Positions 20,624 to 32,841 of a stretch of 64,000 nucleotides of DNA are shown here, one piece after another. Under the pieces are notes generated by a model, which was not told the origin of the DNA, made no database searches, and saw only the letters and a program-made list of their open reading frames with translations. Position 1 is the first letter of the stretch; each line of letters begins with the position of its first letter. Origin of the DNA: Cyprinodon diabolis (lineage: Eukaryota > Chordata > Actinopteri > Cyprinodontiformes > Cyprinodontidae); the NCBI GenBank assembly GCA_030533445.1, contig CM060069.1, positions 28,955,337-29,019,336 of the forward strand, in the 5' to 3' direction. The position numbers and the translations under genes were made by a program.

Positions 20624-22290
20624 AACACTATTAAGTTATGCAGATGCATCATACATTTTTTTCTTGCTTTTTTAACATGTCTGAATGGTTATAAATGTAT
20701 CCATGCCCATGTGTCTGTATGCATGTGTCTTCACAGGTTCCCAGGAGGTAGGTACGCTGTCTGTCATGGTGATTCAAGCTGACAGCAAGGTCCTCTTCAA
20801 TGAGCTCATTGGAGCTCAGCCAATAATTTGCTTTCTACCTCAGTTAGTGCTTATTCCCCTCTGCCCCTTCTTTCTTCCTTTTTTCCACTCTTCTCTTATA
20901 AACCCCTTTTCTCCTGTGCTTTAATTTTAGCCATTCTTATTTATATTCTCTTTCATCTACCTTTCTCTTCCCTTATAACCTTACTTTTATCTAGAAAAGG
21001 TTTTCTTTTTAGATAATAATGAGTGTGTAACAAGAAAGAATGTTGTGTTTCTTTTTTTTTGTACCTGTTACACCATGTTAAGACCATTTTTGCTAAAGAT
21101 GGTCAGAAAATTTAGAGTAGATAAAAAAGAATGTGTTTATTTAAAGTCACTTCAAAACTAGAACCATTAAAACCTCTTTGACTATTGAGAAAACTTAAAT
21201 TCAGATTTAAGTATGACAATTACAGGCAGTTGCGGGCCTCTGTCATAAAAACCCTCAGTATACATTTTTTTTTACCCACAACAGTCTATACAATTGTCCA
21301 GAAAGATCTTTAGCAAAAGTATTTTTCATGTACCTTGTGTCACTGCTTGAGCATCCATTAGTAGTGTGTTTTACAATACTGCACCTAATGCTCTGCAAAG
21401 CACTTGGAGATATAATGCTACAACTATATAGCCATGGACAATTATTTATGAAGCCTTGTAAACACTAATACTAGCCCTGTCTCTGCTAAATTGCATTTTG
21501 GGGTGTAGCTATTGACCCCTGTGTGCAATGCCCCTCAAAACCCTATGATCCTATTTGGTGATTCTGTGTGGCCTGTCACTTTGTGGCTGAGCTGCTGTTG
21601 TTCCCAATCTCTTCCCCCTTTTCATTAATACGAAGTGTACTGTGGCATGTATAGTAGTAGCATCCTGCCATGGTAAACCATTGGTAAAACACTTAAGTGA
21701 ACACTGGGATTTTATGTTGTGGAAGATTGAGGATATTGTTAAATCTATGATTTAAACATATTTTATTTGAGAGGATAGTGTTGTTTTTTTTATATTTTTT
21801 TTTATTATTAATCTGCAAAACATTTAACATTGTTGAAAACAATAGCTAAAAAATGTATATTGGAAAAGTAATACTTGATGTGTTATTTATATTCAATGCC
21901 TTGTTTCTCCAGCTGTCAATGCCTTCCCTGAGGCTATGCCAGTTGTATTAAAATAATGCTGTCAGTGTTACTGCAGGTATTGAGGATTTCAACCTGCCCT
22001 CCCTTTCTTTCAGTGAGCTATTGAGAAAATCCTACTCTGTCATTTGGCTTCTTTTTTGCTTGTTTTATCTGTTTTTTTTTCTTTTTTTCTTTTTTTGCTT
22101 ACAAAAAATTAAAATCTCCCGAAATGATCATGTTTCTGCACACCAGAAACCATCTCAATGCATTCTGGTACCTGCTGGTTTGCACAGTTTTTTGCTGCTG
22201 AGGAAAAAATTAAAAAAGGAGAAAAATGTCTGCTGTTACAATGTAGAGCTGACAGCCTATGAAAGTAGCAGCAGGTTGTCAAACATGATT
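20624..22290. other. Unassigned DNA with one weak exon-like segment
   Basis: At 20731-20750 'gtcttcacag' (acceptor-like) precedes an open frame reading SQEVGTLSVMVIQADSKVLF, and 'gaggtaggta' (donor-like) lies 11 bases after the acceptor. Neither gives a convincing exon of a known protein. The rest shows pyrimidine-rich stretches and no repeats that I recognise. Confidence 0.3.
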
Positions 22291-22295
22291 TTCTG

Positions 22296-22360
22296 TGTGT
22301 ATGTGTGTGTGTGTGTGTGTGTGGTGGTGGTGGTGGTGGTGGTGGGGGGGGGGGGGGGTG
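22296..22360 (+). repeat. Compound microsatellite (TG)n(GTG)n(G)n
   Basis: A TG array is followed by about seven GTG units and a run of about 14 G. Confidence 0.9.
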
Positions 22361-22915
22361 TATAGAAATTCAGAGATACACTCTTTACAAAAGTGTGGAT
22401 TTATAACACACACATCTCTTAACAAACCATACATTTTAAAAGACTCATGCAGATTTATTGTATGAAAAATTAAGTGCCTTTTTCTAGAATATCTGTAATA
22501 CAGAACACTTTATTCCATCAATTTGCCTTCCATAATGCATTAAAGTTTAAGCAAACCAAATGATCAAAGGCATGGTAGGCTAGTGAAAAAATAGTAGCCG
22601 TTAGAGTCAGTGATTATAAACCCAATACATTATTTCTTTTAATGTAACCACCAATCAAGTGCTACTGTTGGTAAGGAAATAGAAATACCTAAAAAAGTAT
22701 GCTTGGTACTAAACCTAGAAATCATAGTTGAAATAAACATAAATGAGTAAGAACTCTAGAATTTTTTTCTTTCTCTTTTTACCAATGAAGAATCTTAAAT
22801 GAATAAAAGCATTAAAAAAACAATTATCTGGCAGGTATTAATCCTCCAACATTCTGCTATGATGCATAAGCATGTAGAATTGTAAGATGGTAAATTTCTC
22901 AAAAGGTTTACTGAA
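22361..22915. other. AT-rich DNA, nothing recognised
   Basis: No gene or transposon motif seen. Confidence 0.5.
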
Positions 22916-23510
22916 AACAGAACCGCAGTGAGCAGCATCTAAGGCAGGAATCTCTGGTCTTATATTTCAGTCGGAGCTTGAGGTTGCTTCTAGCCGGTCA
23001 GCTGCCAACACGACGCAGTGGGTGCTGCTCAGAGATTCCCAGAGTGGTTGGGCAAGCAGGAGATCAGGACCAAGCAAAAGGAAGGCAGGATAATCCAGAG
23101 GGCGAAGCCAAAGCTGATGGTGACGGCTTGGTAGTGAGAGCCAAGAAATCAGAGTGGGGTTCCTAGGGGGATCCAGATCAAAGTTGGGAAACAGTTCTGA
23201 GTTTGGTGCACAGACAGGCAGAAATCTCCAAAGACAGGTCAGGCAAACAGATCAGAATGGGGACAGAAAGGACCAGAGGTCGAGAGGCAGAACGAGAGGC
23301 AGAACGGGTCAGGCAATATGAAAACACAGGGATACTGAAAAACTCACCTCAGGCTCAAAATAATCTTGTACTGATGACTGGACTGAAGGCTGGTTAAATA
23401 AAGACTGACACAGGTGGATCCGATGATTGGTAATGAGCTGGAACGAGCTAGAGATAAGTTGGTGAGTGAAATGATTAATTAGACCGGACATCAGTGCAAA
23501 GATCATGACA
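22916..23510 (-). mobile_element. Probable LTR remnant (Gypsy-like), minus orientation
   Basis: A GC-richer, purine-rich block ending GATCATGACA at 23510, the same end as family B LTRs (28471-28479). It has the same style as the CAG/GGA-rich part of those LTRs but no extended match by eye, so it may belong to another LTR family. The left edge is unclear and no target duplication could be found. Confidence 0.45.
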
Positions 23511-24470
23511 GAAATAAAATATATCTACTTTAAACTGTATGTAGAAAAAGCTAGTTATCACTTTTAAGTTAGGAATACATGGTTTTAAAACATTGCCATA
23601 AACTGGATGAAAAATGCTGATTTGTCAACTTATCTGTCTTTTTTATAAGATTTAAACACATATTAAACATGGCAGCATTTGGAATACAGTGTTTCGCAGG
23701 CATGAATCTCGTTCTGCTGGGAAAATATTTAAGCAGTCCATCAGTTATTTGCTTTTTACCTAAAAGGGAATAAAGAAAACAAAAAAACAACATAGCACAC
23801 AGCTGAAAGCTTGAATCACTACTGTTTTACCCAGTACCTATCCATTAATATCGTATTGATCTTCAACTTATTAAGATTTTTTCCATGTATTAAAAATCTC
23901 TCAAAGAGACGTTACACAATGTTGCAAAATTAAGGTCTTGGTCTTATTCTAGTAAGAATTGTGTTTTTAGTGTTATGATTAAGAAAGAAAGCAGTTAATA
24001 TATTGTACGGGAAAATCTGCAAGAATATTGAAACAAGCTCACAGTGTAACATAGTATGAAGCTTTAGAATTTATGAATGTTATATTTCAACTAATTTTCA
24101 TGTGCATGCATTTTCTTCTTCTTATAATGTGAGAACCAATATCTTCTTTATTCTTTATACATGTCATAAGCCATTATGACAGCTGTGGTTGTTTTAAAGT
24201 GAGTATAAATAAATAGATAAAGAAGAGGAAAGTAATTACTTTTGCACAAAAATTGCATCCACATAACAGACTGCTTCATTTTAAAAAGAAAATATATTTG
24301 AATATAAAAGTTTTTAAAACCTGAAACTCTTCAGAGAGCAAAAATTGAATTACAGCCAGGCTTCACCTTGAAATAGATATATAATTTTAAAATGCTTTTT
24401 ACTAACACAAGTTGTAGTCGGGAGAGCACAACTGTGTATTTCAATAAATAAAAAATAGAGTGGATGTACA
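23511..24470. other. AT-rich DNA, nothing recognised
   Basis: Short open frames only; no repeats of note. Confidence 0.5.
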
Positions 24471-24474
24471 AAAA

Positions 24475-25160
24475 TGAAGGTTTTGAACATGATTGGTGAC
24501 AGAGGACAGCCCTGGCAAAGTCCAATATTCACTGGGAAGAACTCTGACTTATTGCTTGCAGTGCAGACCAAACTCATGCTCAGCTTGTTCAGCAACAGCA
24601 AGGTTCCTAGTGATGGACCCCTGACTCCGTGGTTCTGGCATGCCCCCCACAGGCTACCTTGGGCGATGCGGTTAATGTCTGCTCGATGTCCACAAAACAC
24701 GTGTATCACTTGAGCAAATTCCAGGAACCTTCGAGCACCCTGCAGAGGATGTACTGTAGAGCTGGTCCAGTTTTCCATGGCAGGGACAAAAACCAATTTT
24801 TTTACAATCAGCCAAGTTCTCCTCTCCAGCACCCTGGCATAATATTTCCAAGAAGTCTGAGAAATATGATCCCCTCATAGTTGAAACACACCCACCGGTC
24901 ACCCTTATCATGGATGGGGCCACCCCCCCAGTTTGCTTGTCTGGATAAAGCTCTCCTGGACTGAAGAGGCATTTAAGTAACAACAACCTAAATTACATCC
25001 AGAGACCTAAGGTACACAGGATGGATCTCATCCACCCCCAAAGTCATGCCACCATGGAGGTTGTTTTTTTTCAGCAACTCACTGACCAGCTCGGGTGAAG
25101 AAGTTTAACTCCAAACATGATCCAGCTCTAGACATCCAGTGTCTGATTCCTCCATGGAAG
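24475..25160 (-). pseudogene. LINE reverse transcriptase fragment (L2/Rex1-like)
   Basis: Minus-strand frames hold pieces of a non-LTR reverse transcriptase. One segment reads NKSEFFPVNIGLCQGCPLSPIMF, where G-L-x-Q-G-C-P-L-S-P-x-x-F is the conserved reverse transcriptase block before the catalytic YADD/FADD box. The preceding segment on the same strand reads LENWTSS.. and RRFLEFAQVIHVFCGHRADIN-type sequence in shifted frames. The catalytic box itself is lost and several frameshifts are present, so the fragment is dead. It points in the opposite direction to the LINE-tail repeat at 25295-25425, so the two are separate insertions or rearranged. Confidence 0.75.
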
Positions 25161-25294
25161 GTATGTTAGCCAGGTGGAGGAGCTCCTCAAACAAGGTCAT
25201 CAGCATCTCCTCGCACCCACTAAAAATTGTGTTAGCGATACTCTGATTCCCTCTCAAGACAGTTTGCCAGAATTTCCAGAATCATTCTGGTTCT

Positions 25295-25425
25295 CTAGTT
25301 ACCCTGCAACAGACTTGCATCCTGTCCAGGATGTACCCTGCCTCTCGTTCATACACTGCCAGAGATAGGCACTGGCCCCACCGTTATCCTGACGGAATAA
25401 GCGAGAGAAGAGAGATGGATAGACT
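25295..25425 (+). repeat. LINE-associated 3'-tail repeat, sense copy
   Basis: Reads 'catcctgtccaggatgtacc', 'ctgcctctcgttcatacact' and 'agataggcactggcccca', then 'aataagcgagagaagagaga' and 'tggatag'. This is the reverse complement of the module at 4862-5085. Confidence 0.6.
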
Positions 25426-26240
25426 TTGGTTATCTATGCAGAAACAATAGGTCAGCTTTGTAAAGATAAACAGTTGAAGGGAGAAAGATTTTCCCTTAAG
25501 CAATGTGTCTCTGCTGGAAATCACTTTGGCCTTATAAATGTTATAAAATAATTTGGATCTTGGTTTCAAGTGGAAGAAGCAAACCAAGGCTAAAGGACAA
25601 AGACAAAACTAAGTTAATATCATGATGAAGACAGATGGCTTTAGCAAATGATTCAGCAGGCAGACCACATAGGTTCTATATTTTAAGGATACATTTTATT
25701 GATTAAGAATGTTTGCTGATTTAAATTATAATTGCAGTGTAATATTTTTAGCCACAATAATTGAGCAAATTAGCAAAAAAGTTTAACTGAGGGCTGCTTT
25801 CTGATTGTGTATTGGTATTTTGAACTTTCTAGCCACCATACGTTTTTCTATACTTTTTTATTTTGATGCCTTCATTGCCGTCATGATTTTTGCTATGTCA
25901 TTAAGTTAATTATTAGCTTACATTGAAGCTGAAAAATATACAGTACTAGTACTACCTTTGTCTTGGATGTCTTGTGTTCTGCTGTGAATTTGTCTTTCTT
26001 TTTTATTTCTAAATAATTTATGTAGAAATGTATACTGTATGAGTGTTGAAGGTTCACTAAATGTTCAAAAATAGGATTGTTTTTTACACAGTGTGTAATG
26101 GAAGACTTTTCAGATCTATTGAATTTTGCTATCTGGCCCATTCTCTTGATGGTTTAATTGTGCTGCAGTGGCTTTAGCTTTATGTAAAGCTTAAAAAAAA
26201 AACTAAATAAAACAGCAACTGCATTCTAAGCTTGTATAAT
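25426..26240. other. AT-rich DNA, nothing recognised
   Basis: No supported feature. Confidence 0.5.
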
Positions 26241-26242
26241 AT

Positions 26243-26480
26243 CTTTGTGTCCTTGGGCAAGACACTTCACCTTAGTTTCCTACTGATGGTCAGAGGGACT
26301 GGTGGCTCCAGTGCAAGGTAGCCTCTCTTCTGCCAGTGGGCCTCAGGGCAGCTCTCGCTACAATGTGGCTTGCCCCCATCAGTGTGTGTGTGAATGGGTG
26401 AATGACTGAATGTAGTGTAAAGCACTTTGGTCAAGTTCTTTGACTTGAAAAAGTGCTATATAAGTACAGACCTTTTATCA
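26243..26480 (+). repeat. LINE-type 3' tail fragment
   Basis: Contains 'gtccttgggcaagacacttc', 'tgtgtgtgtgaatgggtgaa' and 'agcactttggtcaagttctt', then 'aaaagtgctatataagtaca'. This arrangement (ledger of short GTGAATG units, AAAGCRCTTTG, then a YGCTATATAA-type end) is frequent in fish non-LTR 3' UTRs. The family is not certain. Confidence 0.5.
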
Positions 26481-27079
26481 TTTACTATATAACCAATATA
26501 ACAAAAACATAAAGAAACTTTCCACACATTTTTTAATTTTACAAGAGATCCAATATCAATGTGTACGGTATTCTGTCAAAGCTCAAATCTTGTTATAAAA
26601 ATTCTATATATAAAGTCATTATATTAGTTTTTTTTGTTGTGAAAGTATTCCTGTCAGAAAAGTGTGTAATTTCACAGGATTCAGTCGGAGAGTTTGAGAC
26701 AACAAGTATGTTAGGAATATTTAATTAAAAAAACAAATAACATAATAAATTACAAAAACACAGGGGTTGCAGTTTGAATCAAGCCCAAGCTTATTTGCAA
26801 TAAAACAAATAGTAAAACTAGCCTGTTTCTTCTGCTGACTTTAAAAGCCACATTAAAAAGAATGAGCCTTAAAAGAGAATTAAAATATCTCAATGTATTG
26901 GCCATCTGGTAAGAAATAATTTTGTGTTGAGTCCAACAAGTATGCACCTCAAATTGGTTAGGATACTCTTAGACTAGTGTGTACAGCATAGCAAGTACAC
27001 TTCCCATGGGTGAGGCAGGAAGGTCAAGCAGACAAAGATAGAGGGAAGAAGGGAGGTCACTGCAGCTTGTCTCTTTTTG

Positions 27080-27102
27080 TTATTATTATTATTATTATTA
27101 TT
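27080..27102. repeat. (ATT)n microsatellite
   Basis: About seven ATT units in 'tgttattattattattatta'. Confidence 0.85.
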
Positions 27103-27663
27103 CCCTGTTTGATAACCAGAGTAGGTTTTCATTGTTGGAATTGCGTGCAAGTCATGGATTGTCCATGATGAACATTACTAACTTCACCAATAAGAATTTC
27201 CATTGATGCACTTGGCACAAAGGACATGGTATGCCAGAGGTCTATGATTGGCTTTGTAATGGCTTCTTCTGATCTTTGGCCACAGAGAAAGGAACTCTTT
27301 CAGTTTCCATTATTGCAGATTAATCAAACATTTGCAAAGTTGAGAAATGTGAAAATAGATGTACAGTATACATAATGTACAGATTCTGTGTTTGCTTAGT
27401 ATACCTGCCTTAAACAATGATTAATATGAGTATTTAGCTAGATACAATTCAAAACTGTCCATTGCATTAGAATTATTTGCAATTTTTTTTATTTTCTTTA
27501 AGTATTTGTGCAAAATCCATAGAAGAAGCTATTTCTTAAATATGTAGGGAGTTTTAAATAATCTTTTTGTATGCCGAATATTTATATTCTACTCTTTTTG
27601 TCATGAACAGAGACAGATGGACCCAGTATTCAAGGAGAGACAGTCAGTAGGAAAGTTCAAACG

Positions 27664-27669
27664 TTTATT
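27664..27669 (-). terminator. Polyadenylation signal in LTR copy 2
   Basis: TTTATT on the plus strand (AATAAA on the minus strand) near the 3' end of the minus-oriented LTR; the same word sits at the same place in the other copies. Confidence 0.6.
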
Positions 27670-27765
27670 AAATAAAACAAAACAAAGGCGGAGCTGTGGC
27701 TCGCGGACACTGCAGGCGGAAGGGGCGGGGCACCGCCCAATCTCAGACACTCTAGAGAGGAAACA

Positions 27766-27821
27766 CAGGTAAGTGACCACGATAAACTGATTTTTGATTA
27801 TCTGGGTTGGTCACTTACCTG
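27766..27821. promoter_or_regulatory. Conserved LTR hairpin, copy 2 (perfect)
   Basis: CAGGTAAGTGACCA (27766-27779) pairs perfectly with TGGTCACTTACCTG (27808-27821) over a 28-base loop. Both strands read CAG|GTAAGT, the consensus splice donor, so the hairpin also forms a donor site on each strand. Confidence 0.65.
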
Positions 27822-28479
27822 GTTTAACAGTCCAGACCACGAGTGTCCCCAGTGCTGCAGTCCCAGAGGTTATGCTGGAAGCTGATCCTGGTGAGGGGTC
27901 CAGAACAGACAGGAACAGACAGAAACAGGCAGGATCTAGATCAGGCAGGAACAGGTGGCAGAATCCAGACTTCCAGGCATCCAAAGGCTTCCAGGAGGGT
28001 TCAGAGTCTGACTGGGACCAGAAGCATGACCAGGTGGTCACGCACAGGAGCAGACAGGATCAGGTGCAGATGAGCAGGCACAGTGGAAGAGGGCAGCCGA
28101 GACAGGACGTTGGAACCGGAACTTGAAGCAGGACTTTAAACTAGTCTCCTCTTGGAGCCAGGCTTACTGGATAAAAACTGAACCTCCCCCCATAATGAGC
28201 CAAAAACCCAGAGGACTCCACGGGGGAGGAACAGTGGACGATCAGGAGACAAGACAAACACTAAAACCCTCTCTCCACTGGCAGTAAGGATCCAGGACAT
28301 GAACCAAAAAAAACTGAACAGAAAGACAAGCAATGATCTGGCACTGAATGCTCAGGCTGAACTGAATATAAACCAGAGGAAACAGGTGAGAGGAATAAAT
28401 GATAATTGAGGCAGGGAAGGAAGAGGGCAGGTTAGAGGAATTACTAATTAGGGAGGAGCAAACAGGCCAGATCATGACA

Positions 28480-28969
28480 CTTTTATGCTGCATCACTGGA
28501 TAGTCAACCACCTCTTTTCCTCCTACCTTAAACAGCAGGAACTGTTAAAGTTCTTTAGTTCCATGACAGGCTAGAGACCATTTTACTCTACGGTCATTTC
28601 AAATTAAATGTATGTACAGTAATCAGTCATCTTTCCTGCACTTAATATTTCACTTAACAGATCATCCCTAAAATTCCATGATATCAAGTCCCAAGTGTTA
28701 ACTTTGACAGAAGGTCAGAACAAAACATGCATTATCCACAGCATTGTTCAATATAATACCTATTGATGTATTAAAAAAATATACATATAGTAGGTACACT
28801 TAATATTTGTTGTGAAACATTGCAGTTAATTGAGAAAGTACTTTTACTCTTAGTATTTTAAAAAGCAAATACTTTGTTACTATTACTTAAGTACAAATGT
28901 CAGTGTGATGCCTTTACTTTATTTATTTATTTGCTTGTTTATTAATACATGAGTACTTTTTACCACCAC
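28480..28969. other. AT-rich DNA with TACTT-rich repeat
   Basis: The part 28830-28960 has 'agtacttttactcttagtat' and 'acttaagtacaaatgtcagt', like 19250-19460. Nothing else recognised. Confidence 0.4.
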
Positions 28970-29330
28970 TGCTGGGTACTCTCTTAGATATAGGATAAGG
29001 AGCTTGGTCATCTAGGAGAGGCTTGTGCTAAAGCCTTTTCTCCTCCACATAGATAGGTGCCAGGTAAGGTGGCTTGGACATCTTTTTCACATACCTCCCT
29101 GTATGCCTCCCTCAGGAGCTATTCAAGGCATGTCTCATCAGTGTATTTTCCCCCCATGCCCAGGGGACACCCCTGGACACAAGGAACTATGTCTTGCCGA
29201 CCTGGGGAGCGTCTAGGGCTTCCGAGGGCAGAATTGAGGCAGTGTTTGGGGAGAGGGAAGTCTGGGAGTCACTGCTGTCCCTGGGACCAGGTCTTGGATA
29301 AAGCGGAAGATGATGATTATGAGAAAAGTA
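28970..29330 (+). pseudogene. Decayed LINE ORF2 C-terminus and tail
   Basis: Collinear with 3240-3640: 'ctctcttagatataggataa' matches the LSLRDRVRSS segment, 'gccaggtaaggtggcttgga' the QLRWLGH segment, and 'ggtcttggataaagcggaag' with 'atgatgattatgag' the tail. Several frameshifts and insertions break the frame. It is 5'-truncated like the 3.1-kb copy but older. Confidence 0.75.
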
Positions 29331-29414
29331 GGATTTTGTTTTGTGCTTGTTTGTCTTACTGGGATAATAAAGGTTGCTTGTAAAGAATCACAGAGGTCAT
29401 TGGTAGGCCCTTTA

Positions 29415-29650
29415 GAATAATATATAACAAGCAGATATTTCGCTTCCCATCCAGGAAGCTTTTTTAATTCAATATATCAGAAATAGCATTGAGTTCAAGA
29501 GTGGACCAAAAGGTGGTCGTTAGGGGGAATTGCTGGTCTGGCTGAACAGGCGAGATGTTGTGTTCCCTGTAAGGGGGATGGGAGTTCCACGATAGCGGGA
29601 AGGAATCAACTCTATCGCTGCATTGTAGGTTTTTGAAAGCTGAAACCAGA
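29415..29650 (-). repeat. Interspersed repeat with GAAACGTCTTC-type core, copy 1
   Basis: Holds 'atttcgcttcccatccagga' and 'agctttttt', then a GC-richer stretch ending 'aactctatcgctgcattgta'. The core matches 52320-52365 and, reverse complemented, 35990-36030. Class unresolved; it could be part of a Penelope-like terminal repeat. Confidence 0.45.
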
Positions 29651-30088
29651 TGTCCACACCACTTCCTTATGGCAAGTGTGTTAGACATTGTATTCTAATA
29701 TCACAGATGGTAGAAGAGATCTTCCTGTATACATTTCTGCTGTAAGCTTCTTAGTAGTTAACAGTGAACAATATGCATTGTTTACTAGTTTCCTATAATA
29801 GAGCTTCTTTTCATTCCAAGATATAACAGAATTGGAAAATGTTAACTGGAAAAATCTTTTTGCAACAGGGGAGGGGCTTTGGGGGGAAAATGCAATAAAG
29901 CAGTGAGGTGAATATTTGTTTACACACTAAAACAGCTTCCAGTTACAGTGTGTGACAGAATTCTGACACAGAAAGATAGGACAGGAGTCTGTTGCACTGT
30001 GCTTGATATAATGCCAACCGAGTTTGATACACACCAACTCTAACACAAGCTTTGAACCTCATATGCCAGCAACTATCTAAGATATTAT

Positions 30089-30095
<7 letters not shown>

Positions 30096-30177
<82 letters not shown>
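30096..30177. repeat. (TA)n microsatellite
   Basis: About 40 uninterrupted TA units. Tyr-Ile repeat frames across it are artefacts. Confidence 0.95.
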
Positions 30178-30183
<6 letters not shown>

Positions 30184-30489
30184 TAAAGTACAGCACCCCC
30201 CTCCTTGTACATCTTGTGCATTTTCCTTCTGCTGTTCCAACTGCTGTGTAGTCTGTGTATTTTTTTTACTTATTTATAGGGTCAGTACATCGCTGCAGTA
30301 CAAGTGCAATAATCCAAGTCGACGACTGTGTAGTCTTTCCTTAGCTCTTTACTGTGCCGATATTTTTATTTCTAAAGGAAACATACTCCAGAACATTACA
30401 ACTTTCTTATGCTCTTTTGTACTGTATGCACTCGTTTTATATTGTCTGTTGTATTTCTTTATCTTTAATGGCATCTTGCTTTAACTCTG

Positions 30490-32010
30490 TCCTTTGTGCT
30501 CTATAAAAGCTCCTGGAACCAGCCTAAGCATTACCAAAACATGCCTAACCCTAAAATTGAATTCAGACCTTTGTACTAAAAGTAACCCCTACCCCAATGG
30601 GTATGACAGGACTAGATGGAAGTTGGGGCCTGGAACTCCCATGACTTGCTGGGGGCAAGTTGGGTACGGGGGTTTGGCTACCTGCTCTGGGCCTGTTCGC
30701 ACTAGGAGAACTGGCCCCTAGACCCGGGAGGATTATGTACGTGTGAGGAGTGTCAGAATATTTTTAGTGTCTGACCCTGTGTGCATCTCATTTCAGTGGT
30801 TGTATATGTCCATCTGGATGTAAGGGTTTGTGAATATGATGGGATGAATGTGAATTTGTCTACTTGTTAGCTTGAATGTTTGCCCCCCGCCCCTCAGCTC
30901 CTGGAACATTCTAGGCCCAAAGTATAAGCAGGTTTCTTCTCTTCACCCCCTTCACACTCTGATGAGAGGTGCCAGTGTCTGCTGGCGTGCAGACAGTTCT
31001 CTAGGTGCAAGGTTGGGTACTTTGGTGGGCACTGTCTCATTACTGTTGGCTGCCAGGCTGGGCCTGAGTCTCCTCGCATTGTGTGGTCCCCACTAGGGGG
31101 TGGTGTGCCCCCTGACCTCAGATACCTGGGGTCATGTCAGCCTAGGGCATGACTGGGCGTCTGTGGAGCCCATGGGCTCACTACCGCAGCTCCTTGTGCA
31201 GCTCTGGAACCTTGGGTATCCCTTAGATATCTATGTGTGGAAGGCAAAATCTTTTTTGATTACATAATATTATTCAGGGTGGTATATATCTCTAGCTGCA
31301 GCCTGGTATTCAGTATTAGTGTGTAACCATGAACACCTGGAACATGCCGGACAGGGCCCAGGATAAAGGATAAAGGGGTGACACAACCCCCACATTTCGA
31401 AAGGCACCCCAGATCACTGGTACACAAGTAGGGCAGACACTGGGAAGGCAGCACCCATAAAAGAATGGCAGATGAGAGCACCTGGTGCCCGACTCCCTTT
31501 GGGGTCAGGCAATAGCCCTGTCCGGCTATCAGGCTGCTGTTGTGCCATATGCCATGATCATGGTTTTGGACATTGGGAACTAGTGTCCATATTCCATCTT
31601 GACATGATGACCAGACAAGAGTACGCAGCTCTGGTGAATAAAAAACTGTGGGACCTGGCAAGTCAAAGAGGTGTGACCAACCACCCTCCTCTGTGTGAGG
31701 ACAATAAAACCACAGAACACACAGGAATCTCTCTGTTTCCCTCTGTCTTTTCCCATGAAGCTGTCTGGGATCCACTTCGGCAAGGTCTCCACTAAAATGG
31801 AAACACAGGCCCAAAAAGACCCAGATATCCAGAATTAGCAAGGATAAGTCATCATGGTGACCTTTCAGAACAAAAGTGCTGCAAAACAGACTTTTTGCAA
31901 CATATTTCATTTGAGTTTCAGAACTTATAGTACCAGACTGGATGAGAAAGCCTGCTTTGGTGTGAGCTACTGACACAAAGAGGACCCCTGGTGTGGCCAC
32001 ATTGACAAGA
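30490..32010. other. Unclassified GC-richer stretch with a 246-codon open frame
   Basis: GC content rises visibly from about 30500. The minus strand is open for 246 codons (31260-32000), but the sequence matches no family I know, shows no signal peptide or repeated domain, and faces open frames on the other strand. The whole block may be an old interspersed repeat. Words such as 'ccttgggtatcccttagata' look repeat-like, but no second copy is in the window. Confidence 0.3.
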
Positions 32011-32554
32011 AAGCATGCCTTACTGATCCTAAGCTGCTACTGGATGAAACTCAACCTGCCAAATGGACATGGAGAAAAAGGTTTGCAGGTCTGGCACAAT
32101 GAGGGAGAGAAAAACAATGTGTCCTTTGATTATGTTGATCATTTCATGTCTTTACTGATGAGTAAAGACAAAGATAACAGGATGGACTGCATGCTGTGCA
32201 GTTCTCGGTTTGTTCTCGGTTCTCTATCCCTCTCATCTCATACAGATGGAAGCAGACTTATAGAGTTACTGTATATTTTGTGCTTTTTCTCTTTTCATGT
32301 GTTGTTTCCAGTCTCTATTTCTTTCTCCTCTTAGTTCTATTCCCCTCTTTCTTTCTCACCATCATTTCTGTCTCTGTGTCTGTTGTATACATTTTCACTC
32401 CCGAAATTATTCTCAATAACGTTTTATATCCACGTACCAAACAGAACCTTATGTCAACATCCATAATGGTCTGCTTGTGAAAGCAAATATATTGTGCTAT
32501 CATCTAGCCTAGGACATCGTTAAAAACAGAGCGATATTGGCCAAACAAGACACG
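32011..32554. other. Nothing recognised
   Basis: Pyrimidine-rich tracts and short open frames only. Confidence 0.45.
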
Positions 32555-32841
32555 CATTGCAAAAACTTAAAATCTACATAATTTTACTTATTTTCTGCAT
32601 TTTTGTTATCTTGAATTGAGGAGGTAATTGAGGAACTTTGCCAGTGGAACAAGACAATTTACACAAAATAAGTAAAAAATAATTGCTCTGTCTTATTTCA
32701 AGGACATATTATCTAGTTATCTTATTTTAAGAGTAAACAATCTTTTTTCATTAGCAAATCATCTTTTCCCCCACTCAAATTAAGGACAAATTCGCTTAAT
32801 TTAAGACATTATTGACTTATATCTAGATTGTTTTTGCAGTG
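32555..32841. mobile_element. Short MITE with GCAAAAAC inverted ends
   Basis: The left end CATTGCAAAAAC (32555-32566) pairs with the right end GTTTTTGCAGTG (32830-32841) with one mismatch. The interior is AT-rich with several 'cttatttyaagg'-type words. No convincing target duplication: the 8-base flanks differ. Probably hAT-derived, but this rests on terminal shape only. Confidence 0.5.

Larger units (their letters stand above)
27599..28479 (-). mobile_element. Solo LTR (family B, Ty3/Gypsy-like), copy 2
   Basis: Ends TGTCATGAAC on the left and GATCATGACA on the right, flanked on both sides by CTTTT (27594-27598 and 28480-28484), a perfect 5-bp target duplication. Collinear with 6436-7344. 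On the minus strand an AATAAA signal (plus 27664-27669) lies near the 3' end, giving a right-to-left LTR. It is the best-preserved member here and holds the perfect hairpin at 27766-27821. There is no internal region, so it is a solo LTR. Confidence 0.9.

Noticed and set aside
20731..20850. Host exon with acceptor 'cttcacag' and donor 'ggtaggta'
   Set aside because: The enclosed segment is only 11 bases, or has no donor if extended; the translation matches nothing I recognise.
6436..28479. LTR copies at 6436 and 27599 as 5' and 3' ends of one 22-kb element
   Set aside because: Each has its own matching target duplication (AGAAG and CTTTT), so they are separate insertions.
30096..30177. Open frames made of Tyr-Ile repeats here and at 38270-38409, 54920-55007 and 57951-58007
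   Set aside because: They are translations of (TA)n microsatellites with no other coding evidence.
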